NCBI RefSeq assembly: GCF_004114935.1
Contig: NZ_CP022221.1
Span: forward strand, 5,539,001-5,603,000
Direction: 5' to 3'
DNA: 64,000 nt
Source: Bradyrhizobium zhanjiangense
Lineage (GTDB): Bacteria > Pseudomonadota > Alphaproteobacteria > Rhizobiales > Xanthobacteraceae
Shown here: one piece after another, positions 7,993 to 16,763 of the stretch
How the letters are laid out: each line of letters opens with the position of its first letter
Position numbering within the stretch: the stretch's first letter is position 1
The notes under the pieces: model-generated
Seen by the model: the letters and a program-made list of their open reading frames with translations, nothing else
What the model was told of the DNA's origin: nothing
Databases searched by the model: none
Program-made: the position numbers and the translations under genes

Positions 7993-9081
7993 TCAGGTCT
8001 TGCGCGTCTTGCTGAGCAGATAATTGTCGTAGAAGTTCTCCGCGATCTGCGTGTAGAACAGCAGCTCCTTCATATAGGCGTCGTGGCTGTCCTTGGTCCG
8101 CTTGAACAGGTCGCTCTTGGCGGCGAGCTCGTTCAAATGGTCCTGGGTCGCGTTGTAGCAGGCTTCCAGCACCGGCTGCGGGAACGCCTTCAGCTCCGCG
8201 CCATTGGCGATCAGGCGCTTGAGCGCCGCCGGATTCACGCTGTCATATTTCTCGAGCATCCAGGCGCCGGCCGCCGATGCGGCCTGGTTGACGATCGCCT
8301 GGTATTGCTTGGGCAGCGAGGCCCATTTCTCGTCGTTGACGACCATGTGCAGCATGGCACCGCCTTCCCACCAGCCCGGGAAATAATAGTATTTGGCGAC
8401 CTTCTGAAAACCGAGCTTCTCGTCGTCATAGGGACCGACGAATTCCGCGGCATCGATCGTGCCCTTCTCGAGGGCGGGATACACATCGCCACCGGCGATC
8501 TGCTGCGGCACGACGCCAAGCCGCGCCAGCACATGGCCGCCCATGCCGGCGATGCGGAATTTGAGGCCTTTGAGGTCGTCGACGGTCTTGATCTCCTTGC
8601 GGAACCAGCCGCCCATCTGGGTGCCGGAATTGCCGCAGAGGATGGCGTGCGCCTTGAAAGGCTTGAGCGCTTCGTTGGTGAGGCCGGCGCCGCCGCCGAA
8701 GTGCCACCACGACTCCTGATGGCGATGGTTCATGCCGAAGGGTGCGCCAGTGGCATAGGCCAGCGCGGGCTCCTTGCCGATGTAGAAATAGAGCGGCGTC
8801 TGCGCCATCTCCACGGAAGCAGTACTGACGGCATCGAGCGCCTGCAGGCCGGGCACGAGCTCGCCGGCGGCGAAGGTCTGGATCTGGAATTTGTTGTCGG
8901 TGGCTTCCGCAACGTATTTCGCAAACGTCTGCGCCGTACCGTAGATGGTGTCGAGCGATTTGGGGAAGCTCGAGGTCAGACGCCATTTGATCTCGGGCGC
9001 GCCTTGCGCGATCGCAGGGGCCGCAACCAGCGTCGTCGCGCCCGCGACCGCGCCGCCCTTGAGGAATGTACGGCGTTTCAT
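7993..9081 (-). CDS. TRAP transporter substrate-binding protein, DctP family
   Basis: Periplasmic solute-binding protein of 362 residues for a TRAP transporter. The N-terminus carries a twin-arginine signal (MKRRTFLKGG, hydrophobic core, AIAQG), suggesting Tat export. The body shows the DctP fold: EIKWRLTSSFPKSLDTIYG near the start, and DDLKGLKFRIAGMGGHVLARLG and YPALEKGTIDAAEFVGPYDD in the middle, close to the TakP-type binding proteins for keto-acids. No DctQ or DctM membrane subunits are next to it, so it is an orphan here. The neighbours are palindromic repeats on both sides. Confidence 0.92.
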   Translation of the reverse strand: MKRRTFLKGGAVAGATTLVAAPAIAQGAPEIKWRLTSSFPKSLDTIYGTAQTFAKYVAEATDNKFQIQTFAAGELVPGLQALDAVSTASVEMAQTPLYFYIGKEPALAYATGAPFGMNHRHQESWWHFGGGAGLTNEALKPFKAHAILCGNSGTQMGGWFRKEIKTVDDLKGLKFRIAGMGGHVLARLGVVPQQIAGGDVYPALEKGTIDAAEFVGPYDDEKLGFQKVAKYYYFPGWWEGGAMLHMVVNDEKWASLPKQYQAIVNQAASAAGAWMLEKYDSVNPAALKRLIANGAELKAFPQPVLEACYNATQDHLNELAAKSDLFKRTKDSHDAYMKELLFYTQIAENFYDNYLLSKTRKT

Positions 9082-9185
9082 GATGGGGTCTCTCCCTTGA
9101 AGTCAGTTTTCAAACATTGGCTGCGGTCTTCGCGGACCGTTTGCCCGTTCCGATGGCGGAGTTCAAGCTGGGACAGAAAAGGTCG

Positions 9186-9271
9186 GTAGCCCGGATGGAG
9201 CGCAGCGCAATCCGGGAGGGTGCCACTGACGCGCACGACCCCGGATTACGCTTTCGCTCCATCCGGGCTAC
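9186..9271. repeat. Palindromic intergenic repeat R3
   Basis: An 86-base inverted repeat. The left arm begins GTAGCCCGGATGGAGCGCAG and the right arm ends CGCTCCATCCGGGCTAC; a CAATCCGGG/CCCGGATT pair lies inside. It is located between the start of the TRAP binding-protein gene and the end of the DUF982 gene. The type resembles dispersed palindromes of Bradyrhizobium genomes (from memory). Confidence 0.75.
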
Positions 9272-9281
9272 GAAGCTGTCG

Positions 9282-9539
9282 CTAGAGCAGCTTCGCGCTG
9301 ACGAACAGCGCACGCACGGCGTTGGTTGCCTGCACTGCCAGCATGGCGTTACCGGCAGCGCCCTCCAGCGCCTCAACGGCGTCCTCATGCAGGGAGCGGA
9401 ATTCCATCCATTCCACCGACTTGAAGTTGGTCAGGAACTGATAGGCTTGGCCGACGGTCGCAATCGCCAGCGTGTCACCGTTCAGCTTGATCTTGAACGT
9501 CGTGCGCAGCGGGGTCTCGGAACTTGATGGATCACTCAT
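9282..9539 (-). CDS. DUF982-like small protein
   Basis: An 85-residue protein, probably cytoplasmic, with no signal peptide or membrane helix. The pattern FKIKLNGDTLAIATVGQAYQFLTNF followed by a helical stretch rich in alanine (HEDAVEALEGAAGNAMLAVQATNAVRALF) resembles DUF982, a small family common in Rhizobiales. The function of the family is unknown. It stands alone on the minus strand between repeat R3 and a Tlde1/DUF2778 gene. The assignment rests on pattern memory. Confidence 0.65.
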   Translation of the reverse strand: MSDPSSSETPLRTTFKIKLNGDTLAIATVGQAYQFLTNFKSVEWMEFRSLHEDAVEALEGAAGNAMLAVQATNAVRALFVSAKLL

Positions 9540-9605
9540 GGGCTGCTTCTGGACGAGGACGATTTAACGAAGGGGAAACGGCAGCCCCGCCGCGGCAGGC
9601 AAATA

Positions 9606-10625
9606 TCAGGAATCGGTGCTCGCGCGCTGCGAGGCGGTCGCAGACCCGCGCAGATTCGGCACCACGACCAGACGGTTGAACTCGCCATTGTCGTAGGCCT
9701 TGATGAAACGGTCATAGTCCTTGATCGAGACGCAGCCGTTGGAATCGCCGCGCGGTCCGAGCATGTAATTGTGGGTGAGCAGGCCGACGCGGCCGAGCGC
9801 GCTGGTGCCTTCGACCGGAGTCATGCGCAGCGCCCGGACGCCGTGGAACAGCTTTTCGCGCGGCTTCAGATCGTAGGTCGCCGGCGGCGTCGCACCGACC
9901 ATCCGCCGGTCGACATGGTCGGGATTGTCCATCATCGGGCCGAAGCCGGAATGGGCCTCGAGCGCCACGCCGCCAGGCAGGTAAACCGCCTTGGCCGAGA
10001 TGTCATAGACCGCCGTCCGCGAATCGTAGCCGAGGGCCGCAAGATCGGGCGCCTTGTTGAACAATCCGCTGTCGGGCGTCAGCGAGGCCAGCTTGATCTT
10101 GTCGGTGAATTTTTCGAAGAAATTGCGGTTATCGACCCGGGGGCTGGTATCGGCATACGCTTGGCTGGATGCGATCTGGGAGGCGAGATCGGCCTGGACC
10201 GGGCGCGAGCGCGGCATCGGGACGGCGTCGGCGCGCTGCGAGGGCCTCGCCTCCTCGGCCGGGGGCTGGTCGTCCTCGGTCAAGGTCGAGCGCCAGTCAT
10301 CGCCCTGCAGCTTCTCGGCAAGCATGGCCTTGGCATCGCGAAGCTTGAGCTGGACCGCGTTCAGGGCGGAGCGCTCCAGCGTCCGCAGGCCGAGTTCGCG
10401 GGCCGGCGGATTGCCGGAGGCCGAAGCGAAACGATCCTCGAATGAAGGGGCATTGGCCGGCGGCAACGCGGCGGAGACCAGCGGAGTCGAATCGCCCATA
10501 TCCGCAACCCACGCGGCAGCGCCCAGCGCCAGCGCGATCGCTGCCAGCGACAGCAAAGTCTTTTCGGCTCGCCCGACACGGCGGCGCGACAACAGCCTCT
10601 CGGCATGTGCTGCGTCGGAAACCAT
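9606..10625 (-). CDS. Membrane-anchored Tlde1/DUF2778 domain protein (L,D-transpeptidase-like)
   Basis: A 339-residue protein with one N-terminal membrane helix (about residues 20-43, TLLSLAAIALALGAAAWVA), a long proline- and alanine-rich spacer, and a C-terminal domain from about 195. That domain carries an HNYMLGPRGDSNGCVSIKDY motif like the His/Cys active site of Tlde1/DUF2778 proteins, which are related to L,D-transpeptidases and act on peptidoglycan. The ATG at 10625 is preferred to an upstream in-frame start at 10781 because GGGGA lies five bases before it and the protein then begins near the membrane helix. Likely periplasmic cell-wall enzyme. The precise reaction is not known. Confidence 0.82.
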   Translation of the reverse strand: MVSDAAHAERLLSRRRVGRAEKTLLSLAAIALALGAAAWVADMGDSTPLVSAALPPANAPSFEDRFASASGNPPARELGLRTLERSALNAVQLKLRDAKAMLAEKLQGDDWRSTLTEDDQPPAEEARPSQRADAVPMPRSRPVQADLASQIASSQAYADTSPRVDNRNFFEKFTDKIKLASLTPDSGLFNKAPDLAALGYDSRTAVYDISAKAVYLPGGVALEAHSGFGPMMDNPDHVDRRMVGATPPATYDLKPREKLFHGVRALRMTPVEGTSALGRVGLLTHNYMLGPRGDSNGCVSIKDYDRFIKAYDNGEFNRLVVVPNLRGSATASQRASTDS

Positions 10626-10758
10626 CAGATCCCCAAATCGACCCCCGGGGGCGCCCAACCCCCACCCGGAGACTCTATACCAGCTACCACATTGGGAGCC
10701 AAAAGTTAGGCATAATCGCGGCCGGCAAGGGGTCCGGTGAGGCTTCCTGAGGTATCCA

Positions 10759-11199
10759 ATGACCGATCCGTTCGATCTCAACCGCTTTGTCCAGGCCCAG
10801 GACCCGGTCTATCGCGACGTCCAGGGCGAGCTGGCCCGGGGCCGGAAGCAGACTCACTGGATGTGGTTCATCTTCCCGCAGGTCGCAGGCCTCGGCTTCA
10901 GCGCCATGTCGCAGCGCTACGCCATCGGCTCCCGTGCGGAGGCCGAGGCCTACCTCGCCCATCCCGTCCTCAGGGCGCGCCTGATCGAATGCACGAGGCT
11001 CGTGCTCGCCGTTCAGGGACGGACCATCAACGCAATCCTCGGCGCGCCGGATGATGCGAAATTCCGCTCGTCGATGACGCTGTTCGGTGCGGTGTCCCGT
11101 GAGCCCGTCTTCGATCAGGCGATCGCCCGATATTTCGCAGGCGAACGCGACGGCGCCACGCTGGAGATCCTCGCCAAGCTCGACCGGGCGTCCGGCTGA
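10759..11199 (+). CDS. DUF1810 family protein
   Basis: A 146-residue soluble protein that closely fits DUF1810. It has FDLNRFVQAQDPVY at the N-terminus, THWMWFIFPQ at about residues 32-41, the GLGFSAMSQRYAI segment and SMTLFGAV near the end. The family is often labelled calpastatin-like in databases, without experimental support. It lies alone between a divergent Tlde1/DUF2778 gene and a chemoreceptor gene. Function unknown. Confidence 0.88.
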   Translation: MTDPFDLNRFVQAQDPVYRDVQGELARGRKQTHWMWFIFPQVAGLGFSAMSQRYAIGSRAEAEAYLAHPVLRARLIECTRLVLAVQGRTINAILGAPDDAKFRSSMTLFGAVSREPVFDQAIARYFAGERDGATLEILAKLDRASG

Positions 11200-11241
11200 G
11201 TTGCGCGTAAACCCGGGATTAACATCGCCTGCCTATCTTTC

Positions 11242-13362
11242 GTGCACAATAATTCTCCCGCGCCAATTGCCCGACAGATCATGAAAATCGGTACGCTCCT
11301 GACCACCGCCATCGTCTCGCTCTCGACCGTCGGCGGCGGCCTCGCCGTCTACGTTGCCGTGACGAAATATCAGACGATGGAGCGGATCAGCGAGGCGCAA
11401 GGCCGCCTGGCGATCGTCCGCGCTGCCAGCGACATCCCGCGCTATCTCAATCCCGAGCGCGGCTTTTCCACCAACATCCTGTACGGCCCCGCCACGATCG
11501 ATCCTGCGCTGCTCGCCGAGCAGGAGAAGCTGCGCAAGCAGACCGACGGAGCCCGCGACAGGATGAACGCGCTGCGCAAGGAGCTGCCCGGCTCCTTCGA
11601 CGACGGCAGCACCATCGGCAGCAACATCGACGGCATCAATGCGAAATTCACCGCGCTACGCGAGGCCATCGACAAGGCGCTCGCGGGGCCTGCGGAGGCG
11701 CGCAAGGACGCCGCTAAGAAGATCGTCGCCGACAATGCCGTGCTCAACAGCGGCGTGACCGCGCTGCTCAACGAGCAGGTCCGCCGCATGGCGATTCTCA
11801 ACGGCGACGCCTACCGGCAGGCCAGCTACGCCAACATCGCGATGACGCTGCGCGACGTCGGCGGCTTCAATTCCAGCCTGCACAAGAATCTCGTTGGCGG
11901 CAAGCAGCCGGCGACCGACGCCGAGAAGGCCGAGATCAGCCGCTCGCAGGGCCGCAACGATCAGATCGTGATGGCGCTGCAGGAATTGCGCGGCAATCCG
12001 GCGACTCCGGCCAACGTCGCCGCTGCGCTGGAGAAGTTCAACGCGGTCTATGTCGAGGAGTTCGGCCGCGAGCTCAAGCTGGTGAAGGACGGCGCGGTCA
12101 GCGGCAAGTACGAGCACGACATGGACACCTATTACGCTGCCACGCAGCGCGGCCTCGGCACCATCATCGGCGTCCGCGACGCCTTCTACGACAACGCCGA
12201 AGAGATCCTCGCCGGCGCGTCTTCGGGCGCGCGCACCAGCTTCACCATCGCGCTTGCAGGCCTTGCCGCCGTGCTGATCGCGAGCGCCGGCCTCATCGTG
12301 ACCGTGCGCCGCCGCGTCTGCGCGCCGATTGTCAGCCTGACCACGCGGATGTCGCGGCTCGCCGACGGCGAAGTTGCGGAAAGCATCCCCGGCGCCGAGC
12401 GCTCCGACGAGATCGGGGCGATGGCCGCAGCCGTCCAGGTGTTCAAGGACAACATGATCCGGGCCGACCGGCTTGCGGCCGAGAAGCAGGCCGAGAACGA
12501 CGGCAAGATGCGCCGCGCCCAGGCGCTCGACGACCTCACCCGCGCCTTCGAGGCCAAGATTACCGAGCTCGTCGGCGGCCTCTCGCGGGCCTCCTCCACG
12601 ATGGAGACCACCGCGCAGTCGATGACGTCGACGGCGGCCCAGACCAACAGCCAGGCCGCCATCGTCGCCGCCGCCTCCGAACAGACCTCGACCAATGTGC
12701 AGACGGTTGCCAGCGCCACCGAGGAGCTGACCTCCTCGATCTCGGAGATCGGCCGTCAGGTCGCGCAATCCACCGAGATTGCCGCCCGCGCCGTCGACAA
12801 TGCTCGCCGCACCGGCGATACCGCGCGCGCGCTCGCAGAGGGCGCGCAGAAGATCGGCGACGTCGTCACGCTGATCCAGAGCATCGCCGAGCAGACCAAC
12901 CTGCTCGCACTGAACGCGACCATCGAGGCCGCCCGTGCAGGCGATGCCGGCCGCGGCTTTGCGGTGGTTGCTTCCGAAGTGAAGTCACTGGCCGGCCAGA
13001 CCGCCAAGGCCACGACTGAAATTTCCGAGCAGATCACGGCGATCCAGTCCGCGAGCGACCAGACCGTGGCCGCGATCCGCAACGTCGCCGACGTCATCGC
13101 CGAGATCGACCAGATCGGCACCGCGATCGCGGCTGCGATCGAGGAACAGGGCTCGGCGACCAAGGAGATTGCCCGCAGCGTCCAGGAGGCCGCGCGCGGC
13201 ACCCAGGAGGTCAACAGCAACATCTCCGGCGTGCAGCGCGCCGCCGACGACACGGGAGCCGCCGCCAGGGAGGTGCTGGGCGCCGCCGAGCAGCTCTCGA
13301 CCCAGTCGCGCGATCTCGCCGGCCAGTTCGACCGCTTCCTCGGCGAGGTCAGGGCGGCGTAA
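11242..13362 (+). CDS. Methyl-accepting chemotaxis protein
   Basis: A transmembrane chemoreceptor of up to 706 residues. Membrane helix one is at about residues 15-41 and helix two at about 333-352, with a roughly 290-residue periplasmic helical sensor between them. A HAMP domain (about 353-405; [16 protein letters not shown]) leads into the MCP signalling domain (about 460-690). The signalling hairpin tip contains [28 protein letters not shown]. No CheR-binding pentapeptide is visible at the C-terminus. The start is uncertain: GTG at 11242 or ATG at 11281, which begins directly at the membrane helix. No che genes are adjacent. Ligand unknown. Confidence 0.95.
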   Translation: MHNNSPAPIARQIMKIGTLLTTAIVSLSTVGGGLAVYVAVTKYQTMERISEAQGRLAIVRAASDIPRYLNPERGFSTNILYGPATIDPALLAEQEKLRKQTDGARDRMNALRKELPGSFDDGSTIGSNIDGINAKFTALREAIDKALAGPAEARKDAAKKIVADNAVLNSGVTALLNEQVRRMAILNGDAYRQASYANIAMTLRDVGGFNSSLHKNLVGGKQPATDAEKAEISRSQGRNDQIVMALQELRGNPATPANVAAALEKFNAVYVEEFGRELKLVKDGAVSGKYEHDMDTYYAATQRGLGTIIGVRDAFYDNAEEILAGASSGARTSFTIALAGLAAVLIASAGLIVTVRRRVCAPIVSLTTRMSRLADGEVAESIPGAERSDEIGAMAAAVQVFKDNMIRADRLAAEKQAENDGKMRRAQALDDLTRAFEAKITELVGGLSRASSTMETTAQSMTSTAAQTNSQAAIVAAASEQTSTNVQTVASATEELTSSISEIGRQVAQSTEIAARAVDNARRTGDTARALAEGAQKIGDVVTLIQSIAEQTNLLALNATIEAARAGDAGRGFAVVASEVKSLAGQTAKATTEISEQITAIQSASDQTVAAIRNVADVIAEIDQIGTAIAAAIEEQGSATKEIARSVQEAARGTQEVNSNISGVQRAADDTGAAAREVLGAAEQLSTQSRDLAGQFDRFLGEVRAA

Positions 13363-13368
13363 AGAGGC

Positions 13369-13959
13369 TCAATAAGGCGGCGCCTTGCGCGCGCGCTGTG
13401 CTTTCGCCGCCTCGATCCACCACGCCAGATCGTCGGCAAAGCGCGGGAACGAGCGCTCGATCGCCTTGCCGCCCTCGCCGATCGGCTCGCCGTCGGCTGA
13501 CAGCGTCTGCGCGATCGGGCCGACACCGATGGTGCTCGACACCACGACCATGCCCATTTCCGACAGCGTGCCGTGCCAAGCCGTCGCGGCGCGCGCGCCG
13601 GACAGACGGCCAGCGGAATAACTCGCGATCGCGGCCGGACGCCAGAACCATTCTTCGAGGAAATGGTCGGTCAGGTTCTTCAGGCCGGGCTGGATGCCCC
13701 AATTGTACTCGCCAGTGACAAAGACAAATCCGTCGGCGCCGCGGATCTGTCCGGCCAGCTTCTCGAGCGCCTCGGGCGCCGAGCCCTTGGGATATTCCTT
13801 GTACATGCGGTCGAGCATCGGCAGGCCGATTGCCTTGGCGTCGATGAATTCGACGTCCTCGCCGCGGCTGCGCAGACGATTGATGACGAAATTCGCAAGG
13901 CGGATGCCCATGCGGTCGGAACGGTAGGAACCGTAAAGGACGAGAATGCGATTGCTCAT
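13369..13959 (-). CDS. NAD(P)H-dependent FMN reductase family protein
   Basis: Flavodoxin-fold flavoprotein of 196 residues. The phosphate-binding loop LYGSYRSDRMG occurs near residues 8-18 and the flavin-ring loop at TGEYNWGIQPGLKNLTDHF (about 82-100), both features of the NADPH-dependent FMN/quinone/azo reductase family. The gene is convergent with the chemoreceptor gene, 6 bases separating the stops. Expected role: reduction of FMN, quinones or similar electron acceptors. Electron partner unknown. Confidence 0.9.
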   Translation of the reverse strand: MSNRILVLYGSYRSDRMGIRLANFVINRLRSRGEDVEFIDAKAIGLPMLDRMYKEYPKGSAPEALEKLAGQIRGADGFVFVTGEYNWGIQPGLKNLTDHFLEEWFWRPAAIASYSAGRLSGARAATAWHGTLSEMGMVVVSSTIGVGPIAQTLSADGEPIGEGGKAIERSFPRFADDLAWWIEAAKAQRARKAPPY

Positions 13960-14009
13960 GGTCGAACGGTAGCACGAAACCGGCGTTCGGCCCTACTCGA
14001 TTTGTCAAA

Positions 14010-14957
14010 CTATCGCCCGCGTCCGCGCTCCAGCGTTTGCGATGGCGTCTCGCCGAACTGGTCACGGTAGCTTCGGGAAAAATCGCTGAGATGCCAGAAG
14101 CCGAAGGCGAGCGCCACGGCCTTGACGCTGTCCGCCCCGGCGAGCAGCCGCCGTCGCACCAGCCACAGCCGGCGCAGCCGCAAATAGCGGTGCAGGCTCA
14201 TGCCGCGATAGCGCCTGACCACGTCATGCATGGTGCGGACGGACAGGCCGAGCTTGCGCGCAATCTCCTCGCTGTAGATCGGCTGTGAGAGATCGTCGGA
14301 CAGCAGCGCGCGGATATCCTGGAACATCTTGAAGTGCCGCTCGTCATTTGGCAGCGCGGTCCATCGCGCGCGGACCACACTCTCGAATGCGCCGTCAACG
14401 GCCGCAAGCAGGGATTCTTTCATTGCGGCTGCCTTGAGCGGCACGTCTGATGCCTCGATGGGCTCTGACGCCGCAACCAACACCTCGCGAACCACGCTGC
14501 GCAATCGGGCGAGGCTCGCGGCGCTCGTTTCGAAAATCTGGAAGCTCAGGGTTACTCGTGGCCAGCCGCGGCCCGTCACCTCCGGCCTGAACATCACCGA
14601 GGCAATTTGCCGCTGCACCTCCTCGATGCTCGTGTAGGCGGCTCCGCCGCTGCCAATGACGACGACTGGGCGCGCGCGCTGCGCGCCATTGAATCGAATA
14701 GGGACATCGAGGTCGTCCATCGTGAACCCGATCGCCGTGCAACTCTCGACGAGTTGTCCGTCAACCACGCGCGGAAATGCGCGCGTCAAATTTACGTCGC
14801 AACCGGGCAGCGACAAAATGGTCTGCTCAGCAGAAATCCTTCGTACGAAAGGCGTGAACTCGAAATCCAGGCCTCGTATGGCGTTCCGAAATTCGTCGAC
14901 GTCTGAAAAGCGAAATATCTTTGGTGCCAACCTTGGCACGTCATCGATGCTGTTCAT
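14010..14957 (-). CDS. AraC family transcriptional regulator
   Basis: A regulator of about 315 residues, with a C-terminal double helix-turn-helix: IYSEEIARKLGLSVRTMHDVVRRY (first) and SVKAVALAFGFWHLSDFSRSYRDQFGETP (second), ending near the C-terminus as in AraC/EutR-type proteins. The N-terminal about 200 residues form a divergent sensor domain. The ATG at 14957 is chosen; an in-frame start at 14993 is also possible. It reads away from a 300-base upstream gap and has no neighbour on the same strand within 50 bases. Target genes and effector are unknown. Confidence 0.88.
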   Translation of the reverse strand: MNSIDDVPRLAPKIFRFSDVDEFRNAIRGLDFEFTPFVRRISAEQTILSLPGCDVNLTRAFPRVVDGQLVESCTAIGFTMDDLDVPIRFNGAQRARPVVVIGSGGAAYTSIEEVQRQIASVMFRPEVTGRGWPRVTLSFQIFETSAASLARLRSVVREVLVAASEPIEASDVPLKAAAMKESLLAAVDGAFESVVRARWTALPNDERHFKMFQDIRALLSDDLSQPIYSEEIARKLGLSVRTMHDVVRRYRGMSLHRYLRLRRLWLVRRRLLAGADSVKAVALAFGFWHLSDFSRSYRDQFGETPSQTLERGRGR

Positions 14958-15259
14958 GGCAATATGGAATGCAACGTCGCAACCGACGCACATCCGGCAA
15001 CTGTGCCGGTTCGCTTCTCCCTTTGATTCGCCGTTGGACCTGATGAGTAAAGCCTAACGGGTCCTGTTCAGTTGAGAAGAGTCCAAGTGAAAGGACAAGT
15101 CGAAGGCGTCAAGTCTTGCCAAATTTCGATAGCATTTTCCCGGAATTGCGGCGGTGCATTAATACCCCGACATTTAATTTCTAAAATCAAAAATTAAGAA
15201 TTTTGAGGCGCAATAACGCTCGTTAAATCATCAAAGTTATTTCGATTCAGGCTCCTGCC

Positions 15260-16384
15260 ATGATGGCAAATTCGCCTGCTGATATTTTGGTCGAGTTGGA
15301 AGATGCGGTCGCCTCCTGTCCGCTGGACCGCTGCGCTCGGATCCTTGCGGGCATTGTGCAATTGCTCACCGGCAGTCGCCACCGGCGTCAGGAGCTGCTT
15401 GCCAATGTGGTCGACGGCGTTTTGCTGCGCTTGACGGATCGCGTCGACACCAGTGCGCTAATTCAGCTCAGCACCGCGCTTGCCGAACTCAATGTGGCCC
15501 CGCCGAAGACCTTACTGCGTCTTGCCGCACACCACGATCCGGAGGTGGCGTGCCCCATCCTGCTCAAATCGCAAACGCTCTCCAGGGTCGATCTCGAGAC
15601 GATCGCGGCCTCGGGCGGCGAACGGCAACAATGCGCCATCGCTAGCCGCGAGCGCATCGAGCCGCCGCTGACCGAGGCGCTGATCAAGGGCGGCGGCCGC
15701 GCCGTCCACCTTGCGTTGATCGGTAATCCCGGGGCCAAGCTCTCGGAGGCCGCCTATTCCACGCTGATCGCCCGAGCCGGGCAGGACGACGAGATCACGA
15801 AGGCGCTCGCGCTCAGGCCAGATACGCCCGAGCTCATCGTGCGGAAACTGCTGTCCGCCTCCAACGGCCAGGAAAGGCCGGCGAAGCTCAACGCCTCGTC
15901 AACGCCGCCGCACAACGCGACATCGAGCGCAACTAGCATCTTGGCACCGCCCAAGCTGCCCTGCCAGGCGGCCTATGCGAGCGCGAGGCCGGAGATCGTC
16001 GCCCTCAACCGCGTCGGCAAGCTCAACGATTCCACCGTCAACCGCTTCGCGATCCGCGGCGAGACCGCCAATCTGTTCACGGCACTGTCGGTGCTCTCGG
16101 GGGCGCCGCTCGACATCATCGAGCACGTCATGGCCGATGAGGATTGCGAAGGTCTGGTCATGGCCTGCCGTGCTTCGCGGCTGAATTGGCAGACCACGCT
16201 GGCCATCCTGAGCAACCGCAGTGGTCGACGGCTTTCCTTTGCCGAGCGCGAACGCGCGCAACGGATCTTCGACACGCTGCTTCTGTCGACCAGCCAATGG
16301 ACGGTGCGCTGGGGGGAAATCACCGCAAACGCCAAGACAAACGATAGGGCACATCGCAGCGCAAGATTGGGGGACAAGCAATGA
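15260..16384 (+). CDS. DUF2336 domain protein
   Basis: A 374-residue soluble helical protein resembling DUF2336, an alphaproteobacterial family with HEAT-like helical pairs. Repeated short helical units such as AELNVAPPKTLLRLAAHHDPEVACPIL, TLSRVDLETIAASGG and RPDTPELIVRKLL support this. A low-complexity linker occurs at about 200-225. The gene overlaps the start of the PilZ gene by 4 bases (ATGA), so the two are translationally coupled, and the HD-GYP gene follows. Role unknown. A function in cyclic-di-GMP signalling is inferred from the neighbours only. Confidence 0.8.
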   Translation: MMANSPADILVELEDAVASCPLDRCARILAGIVQLLTGSRHRRQELLANVVDGVLLRLTDRVDTSALIQLSTALAELNVAPPKTLLRLAAHHDPEVACPILLKSQTLSRVDLETIAASGGERQQCAIASRERIEPPLTEALIKGGGRAVHLALIGNPGAKLSEAAYSTLIARAGQDDEITKALALRPDTPELIVRKLLSASNGQERPAKLNASSTPPHNATSSATSILAPPKLPCQAAYASARPEIVALNRVGKLNDSTVNRFAIRGETANLFTALSVLSGAPLDIIEHVMADEDCEGLVMACRASRLNWQTTLAILSNRSGRRLSFAERERAQRIFDTLLLSTSQWTVRWGEITANAKTNDRAHRSARLGDKQ

Positions 16385-16713
16385 GATTCGATGGCCGCAA
16401 GGCGGGGCGCGTTCGGATGGATCACCGGCAGCCCGTCAACCTGATGGGCTCAGACGGCACTTGGCGGCGCAGCTGTGTTCTGCTCGACGTATCGCAGACA
16501 GGTGCGAAGGTCGAGGTCGAGGGTACGCTGGACGTGCTCCAGGCCAAGGAATTCTTCATGGTGCTGTCATCGATGGGGCTCGCCTTTCGGCGCTGCGAGT
16601 TGGTCTGGATCGATGGCACCACCGCCGGGCTCCACTTCGTCACCGCAGGCGGCAAGAAGAAGCCGGCGAGCGCGCCGGCAACCGCTACGCGGAATTCCGC
16701 CGAAAGCAAATAA
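16381..16713 (+). CDS. PilZ domain protein (cyclic-di-GMP binding candidate)
   Basis: A 110-residue single-domain protein with the PilZ pattern. An N-terminal arginine cluster (RKAGRVRMDHR, residues 6-16) stands where RxxxR binds the nucleotide, and DVSQTG at residues 36-41 fits the D/N-x-S-x-x-G motif. A closing strand FRRCELVWIDGTTAGLHF follows. The C-terminal tail is lysine/alanine rich. The start overlaps the DUF2336 stop by 4 bases. The next gene downstream is a HD-GYP phosphodiesterase, so the module probably combines a cyclic-di-GMP effector with its degrading enzyme. Whether it binds the nucleotide is untested. Confidence 0.85.
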   Translation: MRFDGRKAGRVRMDHRQPVNLMGSDGTWRRSCVLLDVSQTGAKVEVEGTLDVLQAKEFFMVLSSMGLAFRRCELVWIDGTTAGLHFVTAGGKKKPASAPATATRNSAESK

Positions 16714-16763
16714 GCCGAGAATTCATCCCGCACATTGGACCCCACGACATCGAAGGTCAAACC

